Shown here in pieces: positions 27,336 through 36,139 of a stretch of DNA of 45,813 nt. The stretch's first letter is position 1. Every line of letters starts with the position of its first letter. Source of the stretch: CBDUXP01 sp965371225 [NCBI: uncultured bacterium] (GTDB taxonomy: Bacteria; Abyssobacteria; SURF-5; CBDUXP01); assembly GCA_965371225.1 (NCBI GenBank), contig CBDUXP010000029.1:1-45813 (forward strand), given 5' to 3'. Position numbers and translations under genes: made by a program. The notes under the pieces were generated by a model. It was not told the origin of the DNA. It ran no database searches and saw only the letters and a list, made by a program, of their open reading frames with translations.

Positions 27336-28964
27336 GTGCTTTCCGGTGAACCGTTCGAGAATATCCGCGTGATCCATCTTGACCCCAACGTCTGCGAGCG
27401 CGCGCGCCTGTCGCGGGACGCGCGGTTCGACGGGCGGTTTTTTACCGGGGTCGTGACGACCGGCGTGTACTGTCGGCCGGTGTGTCCGGTGCGGCCCCCC
27501 AAGGCGGAGAACGTGCGCTTCTTCCCCACGGCTGCGGCCGCGGCGGAGGCAGGGTTTCGGCCGTGCCTCCGCTGCCGGCCGGAATGCTCGCCGGGGACGC
27601 CTGCCTGGTTGGGCACGTCGGCGACCGTGACGCGTGGGCTGCGGCTCATCGCGGCCGGCGAGTTGGACGCGGGAGGCGTCGAGGTGTTGGCCGCGCGTCT
27701 GGGCATCGGGCCCCGCCATCTGTCCCGCTTGTTCGTCAAGCACCTGGGGGCCTCGCCCCTGGCGGTGGCGCAGACGCGGCGGTTGCACTTCGCCAAAAGT
27801 TTGATTGACGACACGGAATTGCCCATGGCGCAGGTGGGCCTGTCTGCGGGCTTCAACAGTGTGCGCCGATTCAACGCGGCCTTCCGCGGGGCTTACGGGC
27901 GCACGCCGAGCGACCTGCGGCGCGCGGCCCGCAGGACCGGCGGCCGGGCGCACCCACGGGCGAACGGCGGGGCATTCACGCTGCGCCTGCGGTACCGGCC
28001 GCCGTTCGATTGGGGATCGCTGCTGGGGTTCCTGGCACTGCGGGCCACGCCCGGCGTGGAGGCGGTGGACGCGGAATCCTACCGGCGGACCATCGCGATC
28101 GACGGTCGGCAGGGCGTAGTCTGCGTGCGGCCGGGGGCGGGGGCGCATGTCCTCGACGTGGAGATCACGTTCCCCGATCCGCAAGCCCTGTTCCGCATCG
28201 TCGAACGGGTGCGCCGCATCTTCGACCTGGGGGCCGACCCGGAGGACATCAGCGCGCACCTGCGTACCGACGCCGACCTGGCTCCGTTAGTCCGAGCGTA
28301 TCCGGGCATCCGCGTCCCGGGGGCGTGGGACGGGTTCGAACTGGCGGTGCGGGCAATTCTCGGACAGCAGGTTACGGTCAAGGGAGCCACCACCCTGGCG
28401 GGGCGGGTGGCCCGCACCTTCGGTGAACCCCTGGTCGGCAGCGGCGCCGACGAACTCCACATGATCTTCCCAACGCCACAGGCCCTCGCCAACGCCAATT
28501 TGACGCGCATCGGCCTCCCGAAGGCGCGGGCGGACGCCGTGCGCGGGTTGGCCCGGGCGGTGGCTGCAGGCGAGGTATCTTTCGATACGTCCGTGGGCTT
28601 AGAGGCATGTGTGCGCCAACTCACGCAGCTTCCGGGCATCGGCGAGTGGACCGCGCAATACGTGGCGATGCGGGCGCTGAGTCTGCCCGACGCGTTTCCG
28701 GCGACGGACCTGGGGCTCCTGCGCGCCGCCGCCACCGGCAAGCGGAAGCTCACCGCCGCACAGTTGGTGGCGCGGGCGGAGGCGTGGCGCCCGTGGCGGG
28801 CCTACGCCGCGATGTATTTATGGAAGCGTTACGCGGACGGCATCGGCAGTCCGCCGGCGCGAAGCCGCAACGGCCACACGCCGGGGCGTCGCCGCAAGCC
28901 GAAGCAGACCGGTGCACGACGGCCGCGCGCGGCACGGACCGGGTCGGGAGGCAGAACAGGATGA
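27336..28964 (+). CDS. Ada-AlkA fusion: methyl-sensing regulator plus 3-methyladenine glycosylase
   Basis: This 542-aa protein joins three modules of the adaptive response. Residues 12-85 are the Ada zinc domain with Cys46, Cys50, Cys77 and Cys80; Cys46 is expected to accept methyl groups from phosphotriesters and switch the protein on. Residues 95-200 form an AraC-type HTH pair (EVLAARLGIGPRHLSRLF, AQVGLSAGFNSVRRFNAAF). Residues 215-500 are AlkA: an N-terminal beta domain, then HhH-GPD with LPGIGEWTAQY (432-442) and catalytic Asp458 in PATDLGL. It lacks the Ada O6-methylguanine domain, which is supplied by the next gene, overlapping by ATGA. The basic C-terminal tail may bind DNA. The start is a GTG with a GAGG site. 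Autoregulation is expected from the family. Confidence 0.92.
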   Translation: MLSGEPFENIRVIHLDPNVCERARLSRDARFDGRFFTGVVTTGVYCRPVCPVRPPKAENVRFFPTAAAAAEAGFRPCLRCRPECSPGTPAWLGTSATVTRGLRLIAAGELDAGGVEVLAARLGIGPRHLSRLFVKHLGASPLAVAQTRRLHFAKSLIDDTELPMAQVGLSAGFNSVRRFNAAFRGAYGRTPSDLRRAARRTGGRAHPRANGGAFTLRLRYRPPFDWGSLLGFLALRATPGVEAVDAESYRRTIAIDGRQGVVCVRPGAGAHVLDVEITFPDPQALFRIVERVRRIFDLGADPEDISAHLRTDADLAPLVRAYPGIRVPGAWDGFELAVRAILGQQVTVKGATTLAGRVARTFGEPLVGSGADELHMIFPTPQALANANLTRIGLPKARADAVRGLARAVAAGEVSFDTSVGLEACVRQLTQLPGIGEWTAQYVAMRALSLPDAFPATDLGLLRAAATGKRKLTAAQLVARAEAWRPWRAYAAMYLWKRYADGIGSPPARSRNGHTPGRRRKPKQTGARRPRAARTGSGGRTG

Positions 28965-29488
28965 ACACCATGTACTACAGCTTTGTGGAGAGTGCCCTCG
29001 GACGCCTGCTGGTCGCGGGAGATGACGCCGGTCTGCGGCTCATCAGCTTCCCGACGGGGCGGAAGAAGCGCCTGCCTGAACGGGACTGGGAAGAGAACCG
29101 GGGCCCCCTGGAGGAAGCGATCGGACAGATCGAGGCGTACTTCGCCGGCACGTTGCACGACTTCTCGCTGGCGTTGGCGCTGGAGGGCACGGCGTTTCAA
29201 CGGCGGGTGTGGCGCGCGCTGCAAGACATTCCCTACGGCGAAACCTGGTCGTACGGCGACGTGGCGCGCCGCATTGGGCGGCCCACCGCCTCGCGCGCGG
29301 TAGGCGCGGCGAACGGCAACAATCCGCTCCCCATCGTGGTTCCCTGCCATCGCGTGATCGGCAGCACGGGCAAGCTGACCGGATTCGGCGGTGGGCTCGA
29401 TGCGAAAGCGGCGCTCCTCGCGCTCGAGCAACAGCACGCGCCCCAGTCCGGCCGGCAGGCCGACCTTCCCCTCGCCGGCGTGACCTGA
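28961..29488 (+). CDS. ogt: Methylated-DNA--protein-cysteine methyltransferase (Ogt type)
   Basis: This 175-aa suicide enzyme moves the methyl group from O6-methylguanine, and less well O4-methylthymine, onto its own Cys129 in VVPCHRVIG. The arginine finger is in SRAVGAANGNNP (Arg112), and the N-terminal ribonuclease-H-like domain is present (YYSFVESALGRLLVAGDDAGLRLISF). Its ATG overlaps the stop of the Ada-AlkA gene, so it should be induced with it, giving a two-gene adaptive response. A second ATG three codons later is possible. It is convergent with RNase Y, 16 nt from its end. Confidence 0.94.
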   Translation: MNTMYYSFVESALGRLLVAGDDAGLRLISFPTGRKKRLPERDWEENRGPLEEAIGQIEAYFAGTLHDFSLALALEGTAFQRRVWRALQDIPYGETWSYGDVARRIGRPTASRAVGAANGNNPLPIVVPCHRVIGSTGKLTGFGGGLDAKAALLALEQQHAPQSGRQADLPLAGVT

Positions 29489-29504
29489 GCCCGGGCGGCG
29501 TCCG

Positions 29505-31091
29505 TTACATCGCGTATTCGACCGCGCGGGTCTCGCGGATACAGGTGACGCGGATGCGGCCGGGGTATTCCAATTGTTCCTCGATGGCGTGGGCGATGTC
29601 GCGCGACAGTTGCAGCATCTCCGCGTCGGTCATCTGCTCGGCATCCGTGACGACGCGCAGCTCCCGGCCGGCCTGAACGGCAAACGCGCGCTCGACCCCG
29701 GGCATGTCAAGCGCAATCTTTTCCAACGCCGTCAGCCGTTTCAGATAAAGCTCCAACTGATCGCGCCGGGCGCCGGGCCGCGCCGCGCTGATCGCATCCC
29801 CCACCTCGGCCAGCACGGCGTACGGGCTGGTCTGCTCCACATCGTGGTGGTGCGCTTCGACGGCGTTCACCACATAGTCGGGCTCGCCGAAGCGCCGGGC
29901 GGCTTCGCCCCCGATGAGCGCATGCGCGCCCCCGGCTTCGTGGCTCACCGCTTTTCCGATGTCGTGCAGCAGCCCTGCGCGCCGCGCCTTCGCGTCGTCC
30001 AGCCCGTATTCGGCCGCCATCATGCCGCAGAGATACGCCACCTCTTTCGAATGGTTCAACACGTTCTGGCCGTAACTGGTGCGGTATTTCAGCCGGCCCA
30101 GCAGGCGCACGATTTCGGGATGCACGCCGGTGATACCCAGCTCGCGCAACGCCTCTTCGCCGGCCTGCTCGATGGTCTCCTGCACCTCGGTCTGCGCCTT
30201 GGCATAGACCTCTTCGATCCGCGCCGGGTGGATGCGGCCGTCGGCGAGCAGCCGCTCGAGGGTCCGCCGCGCCGTCTCCCGGCGGACGGGATCGAAGCCG
30301 CTGAGGATGACCGCCCCAGGCGTGTCGTCGACCACGAAATCGATGCCCGTCACGTTCTGGAGCGCGTGGATATTGCGCCCGTCGCGACCGATGATGCGGC
30401 CCTTCATCTCGTCGTTCGCCAAATTCACGACGGTGACCGACGACTCGAACACGGTATCCACCGCGCAGCGTTCGATGGCGGTGGTGATGAGGTGCTGCGC
30501 CTTCTTGAGCGCTTGCTCCTGCAAGTCCTCTTCCATCTGGCGCAGCCGCTGGCCGAACTCGCGCTTCGTCTCCGCTTCGAACTGGGCAAGCAGCGCGTCC
30601 TTCGCTTCCGCGGCCGTCATGCCGGACAGGCGCTCCAGACTGGTGCGCTGTTCGGCGAGCAGCGCCGCCGCCTCGGCGGCTTGGGCCCGGGCGGCCGTCT
30701 CGCGGCCAGCCACGTCGCCCTCCCGGTGGGCCAAGTCCTGCATCCGTCCGTCCAGCGCCCCGGCCTTCCCGCTCAGCTCCTCCTGGGTCCGCGCCAGCGC
30801 GCCCGCGCGGGTGTCCAGCTCCTGCTTATGCTCCCAGGCTTCCTGGTCGGAGGCCGCCTTCAACTCGAGGCGTTTCTCCTGCAGCTCCAGGGTGCCCGCC
30901 TTCAGGGCCTGTTCGGCCTCGCGCTCCGCGTCGGCGATGATGCGCTCGGCCTGCTGGCGCAGGGTGGCGAGGCGGCGGCGGTTGCTCACCCAATACAGGC
31001 CGCCCACGGCCAGGACGGCGGCAATGCCCATGGCCGCGCCGACCAGCAGCAGGATGAGTGGGTTTCCGGAACCCGCGAGCACCTCGGGCAT
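29505..31091 (-). CDS. rny: Ribonuclease Y
   Basis: This 528-aa membrane-anchored endoribonuclease initiates mRNA decay. Domains in order are an N-terminal helix (PLILLLVGAAMGIAAVLAVGGLYW), a long Ala/Glu/Gln-rich coiled coil (about 40-200), a KH domain with GRIIGRDGRNIHALQ, and an HD domain with LLHDIGKAVSHE plus the later EAHHHD histidines. Length is close to the 520 aa of B. subtilis RNase Y. The ATG at 31091 is preferred because upstream ATGs overlap a perfect TATAAT at 31102-31107; the transcript would then begin only a few nucleotides before the start codon. A longer N-terminus from a TTG at 31139 is possible. RNase Y suggests mRNA decay of the RNase Y rather than RNase E kind in this host. 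Confidence 0.93.
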   Translation of the reverse strand: MPEVLAGSGNPLILLLVGAAMGIAAVLAVGGLYWVSNRRRLATLRQQAERIIADAEREAEQALKAGTLELQEKRLELKAASDQEAWEHKQELDTRAGALARTQEELSGKAGALDGRMQDLAHREGDVAGRETAARAQAAEAAALLAEQRTSLERLSGMTAAEAKDALLAQFEAETKREFGQRLRQMEEDLQEQALKKAQHLITTAIERCAVDTVFESSVTVVNLANDEMKGRIIGRDGRNIHALQNVTGIDFVVDDTPGAVILSGFDPVRRETARRTLERLLADGRIHPARIEEVYAKAQTEVQETIEQAGEEALRELGITGVHPEIVRLLGRLKYRTSYGQNVLNHSKEVAYLCGMMAAEYGLDDAKARRAGLLHDIGKAVSHEAGGAHALIGGEAARRFGEPDYVVNAVEAHHHDVEQTSPYAVLAEVGDAISAARPGARRDQLELYLKRLTALEKIALDMPGVERAFAVQAGRELRVVTDAEQMTDAEMLQLSRDIAHAIEEQLEYPGRIRVTCIRETRAVEYAM

Positions 31092-31101
31092 AGAGCGCAT
31101 C

Positions 31102-31107
31102 ATTATA
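31102..31107 (-). promoter_or_regulatory. TATAAT box just upstream of RNase Y
   Basis: A perfect TATAAT on the minus strand ends 10 nt before the preferred RNase Y start codon. No good -35 hexamer is found 15-19 bp away and there is no TG extension, so it is a weak promoter call. If used, the 5' leader would be only 3-5 nt. Confidence 0.35.
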
Positions 31108-31150
31108 TAGAGCCTGGAATAAAGAGCCCGGATCGGCAACCCTACCGCAC

Positions 31151-31190
31151 GGGTGCCGGGGCCCGGCGGGGCGCCGGCCCGGGGGCCGCA
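31151..31190. repeat. GC palindromic repeat, copy 1
   Basis: This block between the RNase Y and ABC ATPase genes is almost pure G and C and folds into nested hairpins. Its core CGGGGCGCCGGCCCGGGG (31167-31184) recurs exactly at 45105-45122, downstream of the pseudopilin gene. It looks like a dispersed palindromic element; it may also end transcripts. Confidence 0.5.
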
Positions 31191-31193
31191 GGG

Positions 31194-31931
31194 TTAGACG
31201 GGCGCGCCTTCCTCCGGCGCATCCTCAGTCAGGCGCAGGAAGAGGGACTCCAGGTCCCCGGCGCGGCCGGCCCGCAGCTCCTCCATGGTGCCGCACGCGA
31301 TCAGCCGGCCCTCGTGGATGATGCCGATCCGGTCGGCCAGTTCCTCCGCGATGGACAGGGTGTGCGTCGACATAAAGACGGTGACCCCGTGGCGCGTGCG
31401 TTCCTTGAGGAAGGTCTTGACGTTCCGGATGCTCTTGGGGTCGAGCCCGACCCACGGCTCATCGATCACCGCCAGGGTGGGGCGGTGCAGAAACGCGGCG
31501 CTGAACACGAGCTTTTGCCGCATGCCGTGCGAGTAGTCTTCCGTCAGCGTGTCGCCCACGTCCAGAATGCCGAAGGTCTCCAGCATTTCCTCGCTGCGGG
31601 TGACCACGTCGCCCGGGTCCATCTGCCAGAGGCCCCCGACGAACTTGAGGAACTCCCGCGCTGTGAGCTTTGGATAGAGGAACGGGCTATCGGGCACGTA
31701 GCCGATGAGCCGCTTCGCCGGCACCGGATCGCTGACCACGTCGTGGCCGCCGACGCGCACGACGCCGCTCGTGGGCCGCAACAGGCCGCACGTGGTCTTG
31801 ATGGTGGTAGTCTTGCCGGCCCCGTTCGGCCCCAGGAAGCAGAAGAACTCCCCGGGCGGCACGTGCAACGTGAGTTCGTTCACCGCGCAGGTGGCACCGT
31901 AGTACTTCGTCAGCGTTTCGATGTGGAGCAT
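31194..31931 (-). CDS. ABC transporter ATP-binding subunit, ABC-2 type
   Basis: This 245-aa ATPase powers export or another membrane process. Walker A is GPNGAGKTT (34-42), the signature region YSHGMRQKL (133-141) deviates from LSGGQ in the way common for ABC-2 exporters, Walker B is LAVIDEP (153-159) and the switch histidine is His190. The family usually pairs with an ABC-2 permease, but none lies next to it: the upstream neighbour is a divergent RND transporter and the downstream one is RNase Y. The partner must be encoded elsewhere or the gene works alone. The ATG at 31931 opens MLHIETLTKYYG, the standard beginning. Confidence 0.9.
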   Translation of the reverse strand: MLHIETLTKYYGATCAVNELTLHVPPGEFFCFLGPNGAGKTTTIKTTCGLLRPTSGVVRVGGHDVVSDPVPAKRLIGYVPDSPFLYPKLTAREFLKFVGGLWQMDPGDVVTRSEEMLETFGILDVGDTLTEDYSHGMRQKLVFSAAFLHRPTLAVIDEPWVGLDPKSIRNVKTFLKERTRHGVTVFMSTHTLSIAEELADRIGIIHEGRLIACGTMEELRAGRAGDLESLFLRLTEDAPEEGAPV

Positions 31932-32036
31932 GGAGAGCCGGACGGGAGGGTGCGCCCGAAGCTCCAGTGTAGCGCACCCGACCGGGCGCGGCGACCGCGG
32001 CGCGCACGGGGATCGCGGCGCCGACGCGGGGGCTGG

Positions 32037-32065
32037 TTGCCGAGTGCGCCCCGCCGCCCTATTCT
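32037..32065 (+). promoter_or_regulatory. Candidate sigma-70 promoter for the RND transporter
   Basis: TTGCCG (32037-32042) and TATTCT (32060-32065) are 17 bp apart in the 270-bp gap between the divergent ABC ATPase and RND transporter genes. The leader would be about 130 nt. The remainder of the gap is GC-rich and I see nothing else in it. Confidence 0.4.
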
Positions 32066-32201
32066 TAAGGGAAGGCTGCTACATGCTCGACGGACTCTGC
32101 GCGCATCCACCTCGCTACCGCCCCGGCCCGGGGAGTGCGCCGCCCGTGCACGCGGGAGGTGAACCGGTGCGGCGTGAGGCGGTCCGGACGGGCGGGGGCC
32201 G

Positions 32202-34949
32202 ATGAGCGCGTACCGCCAGGCCTTCTTCCACGCCTGGGCCCACTGGCTGGCGCGGCGCTACCGCGCGGTGCTCGCGGGAGCGGGCGTCCTGACCGTCCTG
32301 GCGGTGGGCGCGGCGACGCAGTTGGAGATTCGCGCCGGCCGGGTGGACCTGCTGGGGGACTCGCATCCGGTGGCGCGCGACTGGTTGGCGTTCGGCCGGG
32401 ACTTCGGGTCGCCGAACGGCATCGTGTTGCTCTTGGAAGGGGGCACGCCCGCCCGGCGGCGGCTGGCGGTGGACGTCCTGGCGGAGGTGCTCCACACCCG
32501 CGAACACGATCTTTATCGCAACGTCCTGTACCGGGTGGACGCGGAATTCCAGCAGGCGTTCGGTGCGTACTACCTGGACACGGACGTGCTGGAAACGGCG
32601 CAGACGGCGCTGGAAACCCTGGAGGGGGACACGACCCCCACGTGGTCGGCCGCGTTCGAGATCCTGGAGGCGCGTCTTCGGACGATGGGGACGGCGGAAC
32701 TGGACGACCCGAACAATGCAGCGGCGCTGGAGTCGGTGGTGCAAATCGCCGAGCGGTGGGCGGGCATCGTCGAGACGGGTGAGATGCCCGCGGAGCCGTT
32801 CGCGTTTCCCCTCGCCTCGCCCCTGGCGGCCCACACAGGGCTGACCCCGGTGGACGCCCAGGGGTACCTCATCTCGAACGACGGCGCGCGCCACCTGATG
32901 CTCATCGACCCGCGGTCGGAGCGGGAGGATGCGGCCGCCTTTCTCCTGCCGTTCATGACCACGCTGTACGACGCCATCGAGACGGCGGAGGTCAACGTGC
33001 CCGAGGTGGCGGTGCGGCTGACGGGCATGTCCGCGTACGCGTACCAGGACCTGGAAGTCATCACTTCGGAGATTCCGTGGCTGACGGCGCTCAGCCTCGT
33101 GGGTCTCGTGCTCATCTTCCGCGCCGCGTTCCCGTCCCTGCGCCCCGCCCTGTACGCGGGCGGCGCCCTGCTGCTCGCCATCGTGTGGACCCTCGGCCTG
33201 ACCGCGCTGACCGTCGGGCACCTGACCCTGCTGTCCAGCGTCTTCGGCCTCATCCTCATCGGCCTCGGCATCGACTACGGCATCTATCTCGTCGTCCTCT
33301 ATCAGGAGGCGCGGGGCCATCACGAACCTGCCGAAGCGCTAGCGACTGCCTTCGCACGGGGGGTCAACGGCATCCTGACCGGCGGCGCCACCACCGCCGC
33401 CGCGTTCGCGCTGTGCGGTATCGCCGACTTTGCCGCGTTCGCGCAACTCGGCACCATTACCGCCCTGGGGATCGGCTGCAATCTCCTGGCGATGCTCTTC
33501 GTCCTGCCCGCCCTGCTCATGGCGGGTGAACGGCGCGCCGCGGCGCGCGGGGTGGCCCTCACCCACACCGATGCGGAATCCGGGCCCCTGGAGCGGCTGT
33601 TTGGCGGGCTCGGCCGGCGGCTCGAACGCCACCAGTGGGTGGGCGCGGCGCTCGGCCTCGGCCTGGCAGCGTGGGCGGTGCCCAACATGGGGCGCGTCCC
33701 GTTCGACTACACGTTTCTGAACCTGCAGCCGGCCGGCTCGCCGTTCCCCGAGGCGGAGGAGATTCTGGCAGCCACGACCAATTTCGCGCCGCATTTCAAT
33801 TTGTTGTTGGGCGCCGACGCGGAAGAGGCCGGCCGCCTCGCGGCGGAAACCGAGACGCTCGACACGGTGCGCCACAGCATGCACGTGGGCGAGCTGGTGC
33901 CACCGCCGGACGCGGAGCGGGATGCGCTCGTGGCCCAGGTGCGCGCCGCGGCCATGCAGGTGCGGCCGCCGCCACCGCCGACGGGCACGGACCTGGAGCG
34001 GATCGACAAGACCCTCAATCTCATCCGCATGCGTTTCGCCGCGTTCGAGCGCGCGTCCTTCAGCATTCAGGATAAGGCCACGCTGCAACGCATCCGCCGC
34101 ATCGTGCGTGCGGTCGAGCGCATCCGCGCGGCGCGGGAGAATCTGAGCCGGGACGTGTGGGTCTACCGGCACGCGGCGTTCCTCGACACGGTCAGCGCCA
34201 CCTGGCTCGAGTTCGCCGAGCGGTTGGACGACATCGCGCCCGCGCCGCCGGGGCTCGCGGATCTCCCGGTGGAACTGCGCCGCCGCTTCATCGGCAGCTC
34301 CGGCCGCCACGCGGTCTACGTGATCCCGACAGACACGCTGTGGGACATCGAGTTCCTGCTCGGGTTCAACGCCGAGGTGCACACCGTCACGCCGGAGGTC
34401 ACGGGTATCGGCATACTGCTCGGGGAGTTGTTCGTGCAAGCGAGCGCGGCGCCGCGGCAGGTGGGCACGTGGGTGGGCGTCGTGATCCTGCTTGTGCTCT
34501 TTGCGGATTACCGCGATCCGCGGCCGGTGCTGGGCGCCTGCGCCGCGCTTGCGCTGGGGGTGGTGAGCGTCGTCGGCGTCATGCATTGGCTCGGCATGGA
34601 GTTCAACCCGATCAACATCCTGGCGTTCCCGCTGCTGCTCGGCATCGGCATCGACAACAGCGTGCACGTGCTGCACCGCTTCCGCGCGCCCGACCAACCG
34701 TCGTTCGAAACCGTGTTCCGCAGCACGGGCAAGGCGGTCTTCCTCGCGTCCCTCACGTCGTGCGTGAGCTTCGGGATACTCACGCTGAGCACCCACCGCG
34801 GCCTGTCCAGCTTCGGCACGGTCATGGCCATCGGCGTGTTCATGTGCTACCTGTCCGCCATGATCGTGCTGCCCTGCTGCCGCGGCCTCGCCCTGCGCAT
34901 CTTCGGCCGCCGGGCCCCGGCGCGCGACACGGCGGACACGCCGCGGTAG
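32202..34949 (+). CDS. RND-superfamily (MMPL/HpnN-like) transporter
   Basis: This 915-aa inner-membrane transporter has the two-fold RND architecture. An N-terminal helix (about 22-41) is followed by a large periplasmic loop (to about 285), then helices including LILIGLGIDYGIYLVVLYQEARG (TM4-like), a second single helix near 490, a second periplasmic loop, and a C-terminal bundle with FPLLLGIGIDNSVHVLHRFR. The GLGIDYG and GIGIDNS segments hold the aspartates expected to carry protons. HpnN and MMPL relatives move hopanoids or other lipids towards the outer membrane, so a lipid substrate is plausible but not shown. No membrane-fusion or outer-membrane partner is adjacent. A DoxX gene follows after 8 nt. 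Confidence 0.85.
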   Translation: MSAYRQAFFHAWAHWLARRYRAVLAGAGVLTVLAVGAATQLEIRAGRVDLLGDSHPVARDWLAFGRDFGSPNGIVLLLEGGTPARRRLAVDVLAEVLHTREHDLYRNVLYRVDAEFQQAFGAYYLDTDVLETAQTALETLEGDTTPTWSAAFEILEARLRTMGTAELDDPNNAAALESVVQIAERWAGIVETGEMPAEPFAFPLASPLAAHTGLTPVDAQGYLISNDGARHLMLIDPRSEREDAAAFLLPFMTTLYDAIETAEVNVPEVAVRLTGMSAYAYQDLEVITSEIPWLTALSLVGLVLIFRAAFPSLRPALYAGGALLLAIVWTLGLTALTVGHLTLLSSVFGLILIGLGIDYGIYLVVLYQEARGHHEPAEALATAFARGVNGILTGGATTAAAFALCGIADFAAFAQLGTITALGIGCNLLAMLFVLPALLMAGERRAAARGVALTHTDAESGPLERLFGGLGRRLERHQWVGAALGLGLAAWAVPNMGRVPFDYTFLNLQPAGSPFPEAEEILAATTNFAPHFNLLLGADAEEAGRLAAETETLDTVRHSMHVGELVPPPDAERDALVAQVRAAAMQVRPPPPPTGTDLERIDKTLNLIRMRFAAFERASFSIQDKATLQRIRRIVRAVERIRAARENLSRDVWVYRHAAFLDTVSATWLEFAERLDDIAPAPPGLADLPVELRRRFIGSSGRHAVYVIPTDTLWDIEFLLGFNAEVHTVTPEVTGIGILLGELFVQASAAPRQVGTWVGVVILLVLFADYRDPRPVLGACAALALGVVSVVGVMHWLGMEFNPINILAFPLLLGIGIDNSVHVLHRFRAPDQPSFETVFRSTGKAVFLASLTSCVSFGILTLSTHRGLSSFGTVMAIGVFMCYLSAMIVLPCCRGLALRIFGRRAPARDTADTPR

Positions 34950-34957
34950 GCCTCCTC

Positions 34958-35359
34958 ATGCTGCGCACGGTGAAGAACGTCCTGCGGTGGGTGCTGGCCG
35001 GCGTCATGGTCTTCGCCGGCGTGTCGCATTTCACGAACTTCGAGTTCTTCGTGGCAATCGTGCCGCCGTATCTCCCGTGGCACGCGGCGCTCGTGTACAT
35101 CAGCGGCGTGGCGGAGATCGCGGGCGGCGTAGGTCTGCTAGTGCCCCGCACCCGCCGCGCCGCCGCGTGGGGGCTCATTGCGCTCTACGTCGCCGTGTTT
35201 CCCGCGAACATCCACATGGCGGTGAACAACGTGCAACCGGGGGACACGGCGATCGACCCCATGATGCTGTGGCTGCGGCTCCCCTTGCAGGCGATTCCCA
35301 TCGCCTGGGCCTACTGGTTCACCCGGCCGGACGCCCCACACAAACCGCCAACATCCTAG
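34958..35359 (+). CDS. DoxX-family membrane protein
   Basis: This 133-aa protein has four predicted membrane helices (about 10-24, 42-62, 68-84 and 106-121) and the DoxX-type segments GVSHFTNFEFFVAIVPPYLPW and ISGVAEIAGGVGLLVPRTRRAAAWGL. DoxX relatives occur in thiosulfate:quinone oxidoreductase and in other, poorly defined membrane oxidoreductase or redox-protection complexes. Catalytic residues are not known for this group. It starts 8 nt after the RND transporter stop and is probably in the same operon. Confidence 0.82.
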   Translation: MLRTVKNVLRWVLAGVMVFAGVSHFTNFEFFVAIVPPYLPWHAALVYISGVAEIAGGVGLLVPRTRRAAAWGLIALYVAVFPANIHMAVNNVQPGDTAIDPMMLWLRLPLQAIPIAWAYWFTRPDAPHKPPTS

Positions 35360-35385
35360 TTCAAGAATACTTCTGCGAGGCAAGC

Positions 35386-36138
35386 ATGATCGAAAAGAAT
35401 CATGCCAGAATCATGGAGCGCGCCAGAAACATGGCACGCCGCCTTGCAGATGACACACTAAAAGCAATAGCGCTTGCTGAAGTCCACGCGCGCGGCGCAT
35501 ACGAAACGGACATTCGCGCGGTATTCAAGAAGTCTATCGAAACATGGGGATACGGTATTGTTGTTGACTCTATATTTCTAGAACTGATTGTTACTCTCCT
35601 GCGAATACATGATCATACAGGGGGAACCGTCTCATTGCCTTCGCTTTTCAAGATACTGGAATCACCAAGTGTCTTAAAGGACTTCCAGTACGATGCTTTC
35701 AAGAGACGACTTGATAGACCCATTCAAATTGATTACGGACCACACGTTGTAAAGCAAGCTGACAAGGATCAGCTACGACAATTCATCGAACATGACCTCG
35801 ACAAAGATGCTATTGCAACTTATCACAGAACCATCTGGCTGATTATAAACAGCCAGATGATATACACCGAGTTGGAGTGTCAACCGGTTCTTAAGCGGTT
35901 AAGGCGACTCCGGCATGAGTACTTCGCGCATAGCTCGTTGCATCAAAAACCACTCACTGGTACCACATACGGGGACGGGGATGTGCTTTTGAAAGACACG
36001 ATTCCTATAGTAAACGCAGTGTGCCTTGCCCTCCTCGGAACGGACTACGGGTTCGATGGGCATGCGGACGCGTGGAACAAGCGTTCTGATCGCTTTTGGC
36101 GCTTCGCAAGTCACCTGAGTTCTGAGACAACCGGTTAA
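35386..36138 (+). CDS. AbiU2-like HEPN protein, putative abortive-infection RNase
   Basis: This 250-aa protein resembles the AbiU2-type HEPN family from phage-resistance loci. The diagnostic stretch LKRLRRLRHEYFAHSS carries Arg176 and His182 (R-x5-H), the expected catalytic pair of HEPN RNases, near the end of a helical domain. An earlier conserved segment WGYGIVVDSIFLELIVTLLRIHD (54-76) is typical of these proteins. There is no signal peptide. The gene is clearly lower in GC than the flanking DoxX and ThiD2 genes, which points to recent acquisition; it is only 26 nt after doxX but probably not part of its original operon. It has its own GAGG site before the ATG at 35386. No antitoxin-like partner is visible beside it. 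Confidence 0.72.
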   Translation: MIEKNHARIMERARNMARRLADDTLKAIALAEVHARGAYETDIRAVFKKSIETWGYGIVVDSIFLELIVTLLRIHDHTGGTVSLPSLFKILESPSVLKDFQYDAFKRRLDRPIQIDYGPHVVKQADKDQLRQFIEHDLDKDAIATYHRTIWLIINSQMIYTELECQPVLKRLRRLRHEYFAHSSLHQKPLTGTTYGDGDVLLKDTIPIVNAVCLALLGTDYGFDGHADAWNKRSDRFWRFASHLSSETTG

Positions 36139-36139
36139 T

